From an uncultured Bacilli bacterium (GTDB lineage: Bacteria; Bacillota_I; Bacilli_A; RF39; UBA660): a DNA stretch of 49,842 nucleotides. Within the stretch, counting starts at the first letter, position 1. Every line of letters starts with the position of its first letter. The notes under the pieces were generated by a model. The model was not told the DNA's origin and did not search any database. It saw only the letters and a program-made list of their open reading frames with translations. Shown here in pieces: positions 1 through 8,429 of this stretch. The stretch covers positions 1 through 49,842 of the forward strand of contig CAKOMS010000006.1 in the NCBI GenBank assembly GCA_934096735.1, in the 5' to 3' direction. Made by a program: the position numbers and the translations under genes.

Positions 1-12
1 CAAATAAAAAAA

Positions 13-40
13 TTGACTAATATTTATTATCTGATAAAAT
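13..40 (+). promoter_or_regulatory. Promoter at left edge
   Basis: TTGACT at 13-18, a 16-base spacer, and TAAAAT at 35-40 preceded by an extended -10 TG at 32-33. It points right, and the only thing in its path before a strong terminator at 73-103 is about 30 bases, so it would make a very short RNA starting near 47. Confidence 0.5.
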
Positions 41-72
41 TAAATTAAATGGTGCGGTTGAAATTACAATAT

Positions 73-103
73 AAAAACTAGTAAAAATTTTACTAGTTTT
101 TTT
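73..103. terminator. Bidirectional intrinsic terminator
   Basis: A near-perfect hairpin around ACTAGT (arms about 73-86 and 88-101) is flanked by a T run on the right and an A run on the left, so it can stop transcription on both strands. It ends the minus-strand PepSY-like gene and the short transcript from the promoter at 13-40. Confidence 0.75.
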
Positions 104-117
104 GTAATAAAAAATAG

Positions 118-645
118 CTAACTTTCGTTGCTATTATTTTCATCAATTTTAATAACAGATATGATGGCTCCAGTATAGGCATTAGACTTATATTGATATT
201 TAATACCATTACTATAAAAAATAGTGTTGTAATATGGATTTCCATCTTCATATTTAATATCATTAACAACTAAATTACAATCATATTTATTTAAATTAGC
301 ATGCTTATAAATTATTTCTAACATTTCATCTTTATCAATAAATCTTGAATTATCATTTATAATTTCACGTTTGCCAGAAATTATTTCTTTTGTTTTAGAA
401 TTAACCTTATATGTATACACATTATAATCATCATTAAAAACAATATTATAGATATTTTCATCATTCAGTTTTACATATTCAATACTTGATAAAGTATAAT
501 TACCAGATGGATTAGACACATCATTTTTAGCAATATCAAATGCCTCTGTACTACTTATGGCAGAATTATTTTTAGTTATATAAATTTTTATGCCACATAT
601 TAAAACTATCAAAATTGTACCAATTATTATTACTATCTTCTTCAT
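118..645 (-). CDS. Membrane-anchored protein with two PepSY-like repeats
   Basis: 175 residues. An N-terminal membrane segment (about residues 2-22, IVIIIGTILIVLICGIKIYI) is followed by two similar units of about 60 residues. Each has a helix (STEAFDIAKNDV; KDEMLEIIYKHA) and then strands ending in YTYKVNSKTKEI or YQYKSNAYTGAI. This helix-plus-sheet pattern, ending in a conserved aromatic-x-V/S-N-x-x-T-G/K-x-I, is typical of PepSY domains, which are often extracytoplasmic peptidase inhibitors or modulators. The frame stays open upstream into obg, but the membrane segment begins at the methionine at 645, so that start is chosen. The Shine-Dalgarno is weak. Divergent from obg. The PepSY assignment is by pattern; the target is unknown. 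Confidence 0.7.
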   Translation of the reverse strand: MKKIVIIIGTILIVLICGIKIYITKNNSAISSTEAFDIAKNDVSNPSGNYTLSSIEYVKLNDENIYNIVFNDDYNVYTYKVNSKTKEIISGKREIINDNSRFIDKDEMLEIIYKHANLNKYDCNLVVNDIKYEDGNPYYNTIFYSNGIKYQYKSNAYTGAIISVIKIDENNSNES

Positions 646-701
646 ATTATATATGATATCACATTTATTATAATATTTGTATATAAAATAAACACTTTTT
701 T

Positions 702-710
702 TGATATAAT
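702..710 (+). promoter_or_regulatory. Extended -10 promoter element of obg
   Basis: TGATATAAT (TG, one base, perfect TATAAT at 705-710) lies 18 bases before the obg start. No good -35 is visible at 16-18 bases. The same nine-base element occurs before ruvB (3961-3969) and rarA (19981-19989). Confidence 0.5.
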
Positions 711-727
711 AAATATCGGTGATATAT

Positions 728-2002
728 ATGTTTGTAGATGAAATTACCCTTAAAGTAATAGCTGGAGCTGGCGGTGATGGATGCACTTCATTTAGAAGAG
801 AAAAATTTGTACCAATGGGAGGACCTGATGGTGGAAATGGTGGAAGAGGTGCCAATATAATTTTTAAAGTAGATCCAGGTTTAAAAACACTTATTGATTT
901 AAGATATATGAAAACTATAAAAGGAAGTCATGGGGTTCATGGTAAAGGTTCAAATAAATATGGTAGTAATGCAGAAGATGTTATAGTAAAAGTACCAATG
1001 GGTACTACAATAATGGATGCTGATACCAATTTAATAATAGCGGATTTGGTGAATGAGAACGATGAAGTTGTTGTTGCCAAAGGAGGACGCGGAGGAAAAG
1101 GAAACAAATCTTTTGCAACTCATGATAATCCTGCACCTAAATTTAGTGAAAAAGGCGAACCAGGAGAAATAAAAATATTAAAAATAGAATTAAAAATGTT
1201 AGCAGATGTCGGATTAGTTGGTTTACCTAGCGTTGGTAAAAGTACCTTAATTTCACAAATAAGTGCAAGTAAACCTAAAATAGCAGCATATCATTTTACA
1301 ACATTATCTCCTAATTTAGGTGTTGTAAAACTTAAAGACCACAGAAGTTTTGTAATGGCAGACTTACCAGGATTAATTGAAGGAGCTAGTGAAGGTATAG
1401 GTTTAGGTATTAAATTTCTAAAACATGCTATTAGAACAAAAATTTTAGTTCATATAATTGATATGAGTGGAATTGAAGGAAGAAGCCCAATAGATGATTA
1501 CTTGACAATTAGAAATGAAATTGAAAAGTATAGCGAAAAATTAGCTAAAAAGAAAGAAATTGTAGTAGCAAACAAAATGGACATTGAAGGCGCAAATAAA
1601 AATTTAGAAGAATTTAAAAATAAATTTAAAGATTTAGATATTTATCCTATTAGTGCAATGAATAATGAAGGCTTAGAAAGTTTAGTCGAACATATAGCGG
1701 ATGTTTTAGATAATATTTCTGAAAGTCCTGTATATAGCGAAAATGAATTAGAAAGCCATATGGTTTATAAATTTAAAGAAGAAAAGCCATATACTATAAC
1801 TAAAGACAATGATGTTTGGATCTTAAAAGGTGAAGAGATAGAAAAACTATTTATGATGACAAAGTTTAATGAAGATGAAGCAGTCTTAAGGTTCGCAAGA
1901 AAACTACGTGGAATGGGTGTTGAAGATGAATTAACAAAGCTTGGAGCCAAAAGAGGAGACGAAGTTCAAATTCTTGACTATATATTTGAATTTAAAGAAT
2001 AA
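728..2002 (+). CDS. obg: Obg GTPase (CgtA)
   Basis: 424 residues, the full family length. The N-terminal glycine-rich Obg fold (residues 1-155; GGDGCTSFRREKF, GGPDGGNGGRG) precedes a GTPase domain with G1 GLPSVGKST, G3 DLPGL and G4 NKMD, and a C-terminal OCT domain that ends IFEFKE. Obg is an essential large-subunit ribosome-assembly GTPase that also links to the stress response. The start at 728 gives the family N terminus MFVDEI and sits 4 bases after GGTGAT; a GTG at 719 is in frame but lacks a ribosome site. In Bacillus obg follows rpmA; here the two are 25 kb apart. A HIT gene follows after 23 bases. Confidence 0.96.
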   Translation: MFVDEITLKVIAGAGGDGCTSFRREKFVPMGGPDGGNGGRGANIIFKVDPGLKTLIDLRYMKTIKGSHGVHGKGSNKYGSNAEDVIVKVPMGTTIMDADTNLIIADLVNENDEVVVAKGGRGGKGNKSFATHDNPAPKFSEKGEPGEIKILKIELKMLADVGLVGLPSVGKSTLISQISASKPKIAAYHFTTLSPNLGVVKLKDHRSFVMADLPGLIEGASEGIGLGIKFLKHAIRTKILVHIIDMSGIEGRSPIDDYLTIRNEIEKYSEKLAKKKEIVVANKMDIEGANKNLEEFKNKFKDLDIYPISAMNNEGLESLVEHIADVLDNISESPVYSENELESHMVYKFKEEKPYTITKDNDVWILKGEEIEKLFMMTKFNEDEAVLRFARKLRGMGVEDELTKLGAKRGDEVQILDYIFEFKE

Positions 2003-2025
2003 TTACTTATCTAAAAGGAGATAAT

Positions 2026-2403
2026 ATGAAAGATTGTATTTTTTGTCAAAATTTTATACCTAATAAAAAGCCATTATTGCAAAATAAATTTGCTATAGCC
2101 TATTTTGATGAATTTCCTGTTAGTAAAGGCCATATTCTAATAATTTCAAAAAGACACGCAACTACATTTTTTGATTTAACTAAAGAAGAACAAATATCAT
2201 TAATAACTTTGTTAAATGAGTGTAAAGAATATATAGATAAGAAATATAATCCGGATGGATATAATGTTGGTTTAAATTGTGGAGAATTTGCAGGTCAAAG
2301 TGTCATGCATGTTCATATGCATTTGATTCCACGATATAAAGGTGATGTTTCAAATCCACGAGGTGGCATAAGGGGTATAATTCCAAATAAGAAAAATTAT
2401 TAA
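2026..2403 (+). CDS. HIT family nucleotide hydrolase/transferase
   Basis: 125 residues. The N terminus CIFCQNFIP holds the CxxC often found in bacterial HIT (Hint-like) proteins, and HVHMHLIPRY is the HxHxH catalytic histidine triad. Members hydrolyse nucleotide phosphoramidates and related AMP conjugates; the in vivo substrate is usually unknown. AAAAGGAG lies 5 bases before ATG. Likely cotranscribed with obg. No terminator with a strong stem is visible behind it; the next gene has its own promoter at 2495-2523. Confidence 0.92.
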   Translation: MKDCIFCQNFIPNKKPLLQNKFAIAYFDEFPVSKGHILIISKRHATTFFDLTKEEQISLITLLNECKEYIDKKYNPDGYNVGLNCGEFAGQSVMHVHMHLIPRYKGDVSNPRGGIRGIIPNKKNY

Positions 2404-2494
2404 AACATTTTATAGAAGAGAAACTTATAAAAAATATAAATTTTTCTTTTTTATTTTAAAAAATCAATAATTGTAACATTTTATTTTTTCTTTA

Positions 2495-2523
2495 TTGATA
2501 AGTGTAAAAATTTATATTATAAT
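2495..2523 (+). promoter_or_regulatory. Promoter of the secreted beta-rich protein
   Basis: TTGATA at 2495-2500, a 17-base spacer, and perfect TATAAT at 2518-2523, 26 bases before the ATG at 2549. Confidence 0.7.
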
Positions 2524-2548
2524 TATTTATAGAATATAGGGTGATAGT

Positions 2549-3283
2549 ATGGATATGGATCAAACAAAGAAAAATGAAAGAATGGGAGAGTACATAGGAT
2601 ATTCTATTATAATTGTAATTATATTAATAGGAATTGGTGTAATAGCAACATATGCATTTTTAAATATTGATACTACAAAAAGTAGTACTACAGGAGCAGC
2701 TTCTGTAAATGCAGATTGTCTTGCTGTTAATGTATCTGAAGATATATTAAAATTAAGTATTAATTATCCAATAACTGATACCTATGCTAAAAGCAACGTG
2801 ACACCAATAAAAGTAACAATAACGAATGCATGTACAACAGGCGTAGCGCTAAATTATACTTTAGCATTAACGTCATTAACAAGTAAAACAATTGATTCCC
2901 AAAATAATTACACTGGACATATTCAAGATAATAAACTAAGATTAAATGTTACTAAAACTGTTAGCTCATCTACTACAACAGTAAAAAACAATAGTTATTT
3001 AAGTGATGTTGATGTGCTATCTGCAAAATACTTAAATAGTGAGCTTGCTACAAAATTTGGTAGTTCTTACAATATCAAAACTCACAGAAAACTAGATAGT
3101 GATACAATTTCACCTGGTGCGAGTAAGACTTATAATGTACAATTATGGGTTGATTATTACGAAGGAGATAAGGCGATGTATACTGATTCATCTGCAACAC
3201 ATGACACTAGTTATGATAATTCAACTCAGGGATTAAAATATTCTGGAGTGTTAAGCGTTTCAGTAAATGATAAAATATCTTAA
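2549..3283 (+). CDS. Membrane-anchored secreted beta-sandwich protein, family unknown
   Basis: 244 residues. A short charged N terminus is followed by one hydrophobic segment (about residues 18-38, ending ATYAF) and a Thr/Ser/Asn-rich outside domain. Two cysteines (in NADCLAV and TNACTTG) bracket the first strand set and could form a disulfide. The sequence SINYPITDTY followed by TPIKVTITN resembles surface proteins of uncultured Firmicutes that have an immunoglobulin-like, TasA/camelysin-like layout; that similarity is from memory and weak. It has its own promoter, a GGTGAT ribosome site and its own terminator, so it is a single-gene unit between HIT and ruvA. Function not recognised. Confidence 0.75.
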   Translation: MDMDQTKKNERMGEYIGYSIIIVIILIGIGVIATYAFLNIDTTKSSTTGAASVNADCLAVNVSEDILKLSINYPITDTYAKSNVTPIKVTITNACTTGVALNYTLALTSLTSKTIDSQNNYTGHIQDNKLRLNVTKTVSSSTTTVKNNSYLSDVDVLSAKYLNSELATKFGSSYNIKTHRKLDSDTISPGASKTYNVQLWVDYYEGDKAMYTDSSATHDTSYDNSTQGLKYSGVLSVSVNDKIS

Positions 3284-3286
3284 TTT

Positions 3287-3319
3287 AAATTTCTACTTTT
3301 TGTAGAAATTTTCTTTTTA
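3287..3319 (+). terminator. Intrinsic terminator
   Basis: Ten-base-pair stem (AAATTTCTAC at 3287-3296 with GTAGAAATTT at 3302-3311), a loop of five T and a T-rich tail. It starts four bases after the stop codon of the secreted protein gene. Confidence 0.85.
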
Positions 3320-3358
3320 TTAAATTAATTTTATAGTATACTTGAAATGGTGATATAA

Positions 3359-3913
3359 ATGTATAGCTATTTTAATGGAACAATAGAATATCAAAATAGT
3401 GATAGTATAATTATTGATGTAGGTGGTATTGGTTACAAAGTATTTGTGCCTAATCCATTTAGTTATGAACTAGAAAAAATTTACAAAGTGTTTCTTTATA
3501 ATCATATAAGAGAAGATGAATATTCATTATATGGTTTTAAAACTCTTGAAGAAAGAGACTTATTTATGAAATTAATTAGTGTTAAAGGGATGGGTCCAAA
3601 AGTTGCAAGTGGAATGTTTGCTACAGGTAGTATAGCTGGTATAGTAGATGCAGTTAATAAGGAAAATTTATTATATTTAACTAAATTTCCAAAAATTGGA
3701 GAAAAACTAGCAAGACAAATTGTTTTAGATTTAAAAGGAAAACTAAATATAGAGAGTGAGGAAGTAATTGAAGATAGTATGGATGAATTAGTATCTGTAT
3801 TAGAAAATCTTGGCTACAAGAGTTCAGAAATTAAGAAAGTTCTTCCTGAAATTAACTCATCAAACACTTTAGAAAATCAAGTAAAAGAAGCATTAAAATT
3901 ATTGCTAAAATAG
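3359..3913 (+). CDS. ruvA: Holliday junction DNA helicase subunit RuvA
   Basis: 184 residues, slightly below the usual 190-205. The N-terminal OB fold (MYSYFNGTIEY, IIDVGGIGYKVFVP) is followed by the two helix-hairpin-helix motifs (KGMGPKVASGMF; FPKIGEKLARQIVLDLKGK) and a C-terminal three-helix domain (LENLGYKSSEIKKVL) that contacts RuvB. RuvA tetramers bind four-way junctions and load the RuvB motor. GGTGAT sits four bases before ATG. ruvB follows after 79 bases with its own strong promoter. No ruvC is present, as usual in Firmicutes. Confidence 0.95.
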   Translation: MYSYFNGTIEYQNSDSIIIDVGGIGYKVFVPNPFSYELEKIYKVFLYNHIREDEYSLYGFKTLEERDLFMKLISVKGMGPKVASGMFATGSIAGIVDAVNKENLLYLTKFPKIGEKLARQIVLDLKGKLNIESEEVIEDSMDELVSVLENLGYKSSEIKKVLPEINSSNTLENQVKEALKLLLK

Positions 3914-3940
3914 CAACGCAAACAAATGTTTAAAAAATAA

Positions 3941-3969
3941 TTGATATATCATAAATTCAATGATATAAT
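3941..3969 (+). promoter_or_regulatory. Promoter of the ruvB-tmk operon
   Basis: TTGATA at 3941-3946, a 17-base spacer, and TATAAT at 3964-3969 with the extended TG at 3961-3962. This is the strongest promoter on this strand before 9.8 kb and probably drives the seven close-packed genes ruvB to tmk. Confidence 0.75.
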
Positions 3970-3992
3970 TATTTAGGATACAAGGAGGTAAT

Positions 3993-5015
3993 ATGAAAGA
4001 CAGAATAGTAATGGCGGATGAATTAACAGAAGACATTATCGAAGAATCATTTGATAAAAGCATTAGACCAGATAATTTAGATGAATATGTTGGTCAAACC
4101 GAAATAAAAGAAAATTTAAGAGTTTTTATAAAAGCAGCAAAAATGAGAAATGAACCTTTAGATCATGTGCTTTTATATGGTCCTCCAGGATTAGGAAAAA
4201 CAACTTTAGCTCATATTATTGCAAACGAACTAGGAGTTAATTTGCGTACGGCAAGTGGGCCATCCATTGAAAAGACAGGCGATTTAGCAGCAATTTTATC
4301 TAACTTAGAGCCAGGAGATGTGCTATTTATAGATGAAATTCATAGAATGCCTTCTTTTATTGAAGAAATATTATATCCGGCTATGGAAGATTTTGAAATT
4401 GATTTAATGATAGGAACGGAAGGTCGCAGTAAAAGTGTAAAAATAAATTTGCCACCATTTACATTAGTAGGAGCCACAACAAGAGCAGGTGATTTATCAA
4501 GTCCACTAAGAGATAGATTTGGCATAGTTTCAAAACTTGAATATTACAGTTTTGAAGAATTAAGTGATATTGTAAAAAGAAGTGGTAAAGTATTTGATAT
4601 AAAGGTAACAGATGAAGCTGCAATGACACTCGCTCAAAGAAGTAGAAAAACACCTAGAATCGCAAACAGATTGTTTAGAAGAGTAAGAGATTTTGCTTTG
4701 GTTGAAGGTAGTGGAGTAATAGATTTAGATATCACTTTAAAGTCTCTTAAAAGACTTCATGTAGACGATTCGGGTTTAGATTCAGTAGATAGAGAATATT
4801 TAACAAGTTTAATTGAAAAATTTAATGGCGGGCCTGTTGGAGTAGAAACTATAGCAACTAGTATTGGTGAAGAAGTTACGACAATTGAAGACGTAGTTGA
4901 GCCATATTTATTACAAGAAGGATTTATTAAAAGAACAACAAGAGGTAGAGTTGCAACAGAAAAAGCTTATAAAGCCTTAGGCATCAGTCATAATATTGGG
5001 CTTTTTGATAATTAA
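3993..5015 (+). CDS. ruvB: Holliday junction branch migration motor RuvB
   Basis: 340 residues. AAA+ ATPase with Walker A GPPGLGKTT, Walker B LFIDEIH, sensor 1 LVGATTRAGD and the arginine-finger/sensor 2 region SPLRDRFG; the C-terminal winged helix ends PYLLQEGFIKRTTRGRVAT. It pumps DNA through RuvA-bound junctions. The start at 3993 has AAGGAGG eight bases upstream; an internal ATG six codons later is the homologue-like N terminus MADELTE. First gene of the operon with folD, 12 bases downstream. Confidence 0.97.
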   Translation: MKDRIVMADELTEDIIEESFDKSIRPDNLDEYVGQTEIKENLRVFIKAAKMRNEPLDHVLLYGPPGLGKTTLAHIIANELGVNLRTASGPSIEKTGDLAAILSNLEPGDVLFIDEIHRMPSFIEEILYPAMEDFEIDLMIGTEGRSKSVKINLPPFTLVGATTRAGDLSSPLRDRFGIVSKLEYYSFEELSDIVKRSGKVFDIKVTDEAAMTLAQRSRKTPRIANRLFRRVRDFALVEGSGVIDLDITLKSLKRLHVDDSGLDSVDREYLTSLIEKFNGGPVGVETIATSIGEEVTTIEDVVEPYLLQEGFIKRTTRGRVATEKAYKALGISHNIGLFDN

Positions 5016-5027
5016 TTGAGGTATATA

Positions 5028-5852
5028 ATGATTTTAGATGGTAAAAAAGTTAGTAATGAAATAATTGAAAATATAAAAAAGAAAATAGAAGATCAAAATT
5101 TAAAAATTGGATTTGCAATTATATGGATTGGAAATGATTCTGCAAGTGAAATATACGTAAGAAACAAACTCAAAAAATGTGAATATGTTGGAATAAATGC
5201 TAAGTTATATCATTTAGATGAGGATGTTTCAGAAAATGATGTACTAAATCTAATAGATAAATTAAACCATGATAATAATGTCAATGGCATTTTGGTGCAA
5301 AGTCCTGGTCCCAAACATATTAATATGAATAATTGTTTTAATAAAATATTACCTGAAAAAGATATAGATGGATTTTCAGAAATTTCAGTTGGAAAATTAT
5401 GTTTAGGTAATCCTTTACATATTTCTTGTACACCAAAAGGTATTATAAGATTATTAGATAGTTACAATATTTCATTGGAAGGAAAAGATGTTTGCATAAT
5501 TAATAGAAGTAACATAGTTGGTAAGCCACTATTTCATTTACTTATAGATAAAAATGCAACAGTAACTATGTGCCACTCCAAAACAAAGGATTTAAAAAAA
5601 CATACAATTAATGCAGATGTAATTATTACTGCAGTAGGAAAAGAGAATTTTATTACAGAAGATATGGTAAAAGATGGAGCAGTTGTAGTAGATGTAGGAA
5701 TTGTAAGAGTAAACGGAAAAGTAAAAGGCGATGTAGACTATGAAAATGTTTCTAAAAAAACCTCATACATAACACCAGTACCTGGTGGAGTTGGGCCAAT
5801 GACAATTGCTATGGTAATTGAAAATATAACAGAATTATATATAAAGGAGTAA
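5028..5852 (+). CDS. folD: Methylenetetrahydrofolate dehydrogenase/cyclohydrolase
   Basis: 274 residues. FolD interconverts 5,10-methylene-THF and 10-formyl-THF. Visible are the catalytic region YVRNKLKKCEYVGI (Tyr and Lys), NGILVQSPGPKH, the NADP-binding INRSNIVGKP and the closing TPVPGGVGPMT. The usual VQLPLP reads VQSPGP here, a change next to the substrate pocket. TTGAGGT lies eight bases before the ATG at 5028. glyA starts one base after its stop, so folD and the THF-methylating SHMT are translated together, feeding methylene-THF to thyA downstream. Confidence 0.95.
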   Translation: MILDGKKVSNEIIENIKKKIEDQNLKIGFAIIWIGNDSASEIYVRNKLKKCEYVGINAKLYHLDEDVSENDVLNLIDKLNHDNNVNGILVQSPGPKHINMNNCFNKILPEKDIDGFSEISVGKLCLGNPLHISCTPKGIIRLLDSYNISLEGKDVCIINRSNIVGKPLFHLLIDKNATVTMCHSKTKDLKKHTINADVIITAVGKENFITEDMVKDGAVVVDVGIVRVNGKVKGDVDYENVSKKTSYITPVPGGVGPMTIAMVIENITELYIKE

Positions 5853-5853
5853 T

Positions 5854-7077
5854 ATGGATAAAGTATTAGAAGAAGCATTAATGCTTGAAAGAAAAAGACA
5901 AGAAAATAATATTGAATTAATTGCATCAGAGAATTATGTTTCAAAAGAAATTTTAAAATTACAAGGAAGTATTTTAACAAACAAATATGCAGAAGGATAC
6001 CCAGAAAAAAGATATTATGGAGGGTGTGAATATGTTGATATTTTTGAAGAAAAAGCTATAGAATATGCTAAAAAACTATTTAAGTGTGCTTATGTAAATG
6101 TACAACCTCATAGTGGATCAAGTGCTAACATGGCAGTATACAGAGCTTTATTATCACCAAAAGATAAAGTTATGGGAATGAATTTAAGCCATGGTGGACA
6201 CTTGACACATGGATACAAATTAAATTTTAGTGGCACTGATTATGAAGTGATTTCGTATAATGTCTCTAAAGATACAGAAATAATCGATTATAATGAATTG
6301 GAAAAGTTAGCTATAAAAGAAAAGCCAAAAATGATAATTGCTGGAGCATCAGCATATTCAAGAATAATTGATTTTAAAAAAATAAGAGAAATATGTGATA
6401 AAGTAGGTGCATATATGTTTGTAGATATGGCACATATTGCTGGACTTGTTGCCACAAATCTTCATCCATCTCCATTCCCTTATTCAGATGTAGTAACATC
6501 AACAACACATAAAACATTAAGAGGTCCTAGAGGTGGAATTATTTTAACTAATAACGAAGAAATAGCAAAAAAAATTGACAAAGTTATATTTCCGGGAATA
6601 CAAGGTGGACCATTAATGCATGTTATCGCTGCTAAAGCACAATGCTTTTATGAAGCTTTGCAACCAGAATTTAAGGATTATCAAATGAGCGTTTTAAAAA
6701 ACATTAAAGCGATGTGTAATGAATTTATTAAATTAGGTTATCATGTAGTTAGTAATGGAACAGAAAATCATTTAATATTGCTAGATGTTAAAGGAAGTAT
6801 TGGAATTACTGGTTTAGAAGCAGAAAAAACTCTAGATAAAATTAATATAACTGTTAATAAAAACACTATTCCAAACGAAACAGAAAAAGCAACTGTAGCA
6901 AGTGGCATAAGAATTGGCTCTCCAGCTATGACAACAAGAGGATTAAAAGAAGATGATTTTATTCAAATAGCCCATATTATTGATAATGCATTAAAAAATA
7001 AAGATAATGAAGAAGTATTAAATAATTTAAAATTGCAAGTGCTTGAGTTAACAAGCAAATATCCGTTGAATTATTAG
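5854..7077 (+). CDS. glyA: Serine hydroxymethyltransferase
   Basis: 407 residues, normal for bacteria. PLP enzyme making glycine and 5,10-methylene-THF from serine and THF. The N-terminal IELIASENYVSKEIL, the glycine loop YYGGCEYVD and the PLP-lysine motif TSTTHKTLRGPRGG are all present, as is the C-terminal GSPAMTTRG. AAGGAG within the end of folD serves as ribosome site. It supplies the one-carbon unit used by ThyA, encoded nine bases downstream. Confidence 0.97.
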   Translation: MDKVLEEALMLERKRQENNIELIASENYVSKEILKLQGSILTNKYAEGYPEKRYYGGCEYVDIFEEKAIEYAKKLFKCAYVNVQPHSGSSANMAVYRALLSPKDKVMGMNLSHGGHLTHGYKLNFSGTDYEVISYNVSKDTEIIDYNELEKLAIKEKPKMIIAGASAYSRIIDFKKIREICDKVGAYMFVDMAHIAGLVATNLHPSPFPYSDVVTSTTHKTLRGPRGGIILTNNEEIAKKIDKVIFPGIQGGPLMHVIAAKAQCFYEALQPEFKDYQMSVLKNIKAMCNEFIKLGYHVVSNGTENHLILLDVKGSIGITGLEAEKTLDKINITVNKNTIPNETEKATVASGIRIGSPAMTTRGLKEDDFIQIAHIIDNALKNKDNEEVLNNLKLQVLELTSKYPLNY

Positions 7078-7086
7078 GAGGTAAAA

Positions 7087-7938
7087 ATGTCAAAATGGGA
7101 TAAAGAATATATAAATTTATGTAAGGAAATACTTGAAAAAGGAACAAGAGTAGAAAATAGAACTGGAATTGATACAATAAAAATTCCATTTAAATCATTT
7201 GAGTTTGATTTAGAAGAAGAATTTCCAATTTTAACAACAAAATTTGTAGCTTTTAAATCTGCAGTGTTAGAAATGCTGTGGTTTTATCAAGCAAAATCTA
7301 ATGATGTACGTTGGTTACAAGAACGTGGTGTTAAAATTTGGAATGAATGGGAAATAGATGAAAATGGAGATTATTTAGGAAGAAAATTTCCGAAAGAATG
7401 GGCTCATACTATAGGAACAGCCTATGGATATATAGTAAATAAATTTAATTTAACAGATAATTTAATAGATAAATTAAAAAATAAACCAACTGATAGAAGA
7501 ATGATTATGAGTTTATGGCAAAATGATTATTTAGAAACAGCAGTTTTGCCAAGTTGTGTTTGGAATTCTATGTGGGATGTAACTGACGGTAAATTAAATG
7601 GAATTGTAACTTGTAGAAGTAATGACGTTCCACTTGGTATGCCATTTAATATTTTACAATATGCTGTACTTCTTCATATGTTAGCTCAAGTAACAGGATT
7701 AAAACCAGGAAAATTATATTACAATGCTAAAGACTTACATATTTATGTAAATCAAATAGATGGAATTAAAGAACAAATTAAAAGATATGAAGAATTAGGA
7801 GATTATCCAGCACCTAAATTATGGTTAAATCCAGAAATTAAAGATTTTTTCTCATTTGACAATTCAAAGGAATTAAAAGACATAAAATTAGTTGATTATA
7901 AACATCATGGTAAAATACAAATGCCGGTGGCTGTATGA
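7087..7938 (+). CDS. thyA: Thymidylate synthase (ThyA type)
   Basis: 283 residues. Makes dTMP from dUMP using methylene-THF and releases dihydrofolate. The catalytic cysteine is Cys157 in LPSCVWNS; the dUMP-binding RSND...GMPFN follows, where most ThyA have RSCD or RSAD. Sequences such as VTDGKLNGIV and NPEIKDFFSFDNSKELKDIKL resemble the B. subtilis phage phi3T/ThyA branch (from memory) rather than the E. coli branch. Ribosome site AGGAGG. Its TGA stop overlaps the dfrA ATG by four bases, coupling synthesis with recycling of dihydrofolate. Confidence 0.95.
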   Translation: MSKWDKEYINLCKEILEKGTRVENRTGIDTIKIPFKSFEFDLEEEFPILTTKFVAFKSAVLEMLWFYQAKSNDVRWLQERGVKIWNEWEIDENGDYLGRKFPKEWAHTIGTAYGYIVNKFNLTDNLIDKLKNKPTDRRMIMSLWQNDYLETAVLPSCVWNSMWDVTDGKLNGIVTCRSNDVPLGMPFNILQYAVLLHMLAQVTGLKPGKLYYNAKDLHIYVNQIDGIKEQIKRYEELGDYPAPKLWLNPEIKDFFSFDNSKELKDIKLVDYKHHGKIQMPVAV

Positions 7939-8429
7939 TATCATTAATAGCTGCAATAGGAAAAAATTATGAATTAGGAAAAGATAATAAACTGATTTGG
8001 AATTTAAAAAATGATATGAAGTTTTTTAAAAATACAACTTTAAATCATACAGTAGTAATGGGATATAATACATATTTATCAATAGGTAGACCATTACCTC
8101 TTAGAAGAAATGTAGTACTAGTTCATGATAAAAAATTATTAAATGACTCGAATTTAGTAGTATACGATGATATAAATGAATTAATAAAAAAAGAATTTCA
8201 AGATAATGATGAAGAAAAATTTGTTATTGGTGGAGCTTCACTATACAAATATTTTTATAATTATGCAGATAGAATGTATTTAACGTTAATCGAAAGCACA
8301 TGCAATGAAGCAGACTCATTTTTTCCAGAAATTGACGAAAAAGATTGGAATAAAAAAATTATAGAAAATAACAAGGAAAATGATTTAAATTACAGTTTTG
8401 TTCTATATGAAAGGAAAAATGATGAGTAG
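7935..8429 (+). CDS. dfrA: Dihydrofolate reductase
   Basis: 164 residues. NADPH-dependent reduction of dihydrofolate to THF. N-terminal MISLIAAIGKNYELGKDNKLIWNL carries the Met20-loop region and Trp22 equivalent; NHTVVMGYNTYLSIGRPLPLRRNVV is the NADPH/folate pocket; FVIGGASLYKYF is the conserved IGG motif. ATGA overlap with thyA and an 8-base overlap with pyrH indicate strict translational coupling. Together thyA and dfrA form the closed thymidylate cycle. Confidence 0.95.
   Translation: MISLIAAIGKNYELGKDNKLIWNLKNDMKFFKNTTLNHTVVMGYNTYLSIGRPLPLRRNVVLVHDKKLLNDSNLVVYDDINELIKKEFQDNDEEKFVIGGASLYKYFYNYADRMYLTLIESTCNEADSFFPEIDEKDWNKKIIENNKENDLNYSFVLYERKNDE

Noticed and set aside
646..855. Upstream extension of the PepSY-like gene frame into obg
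   Set aside because: The extra 70 codons are the antisense of obg, proline-rich and without ribosome site, while a proper membrane anchor starts at 645.
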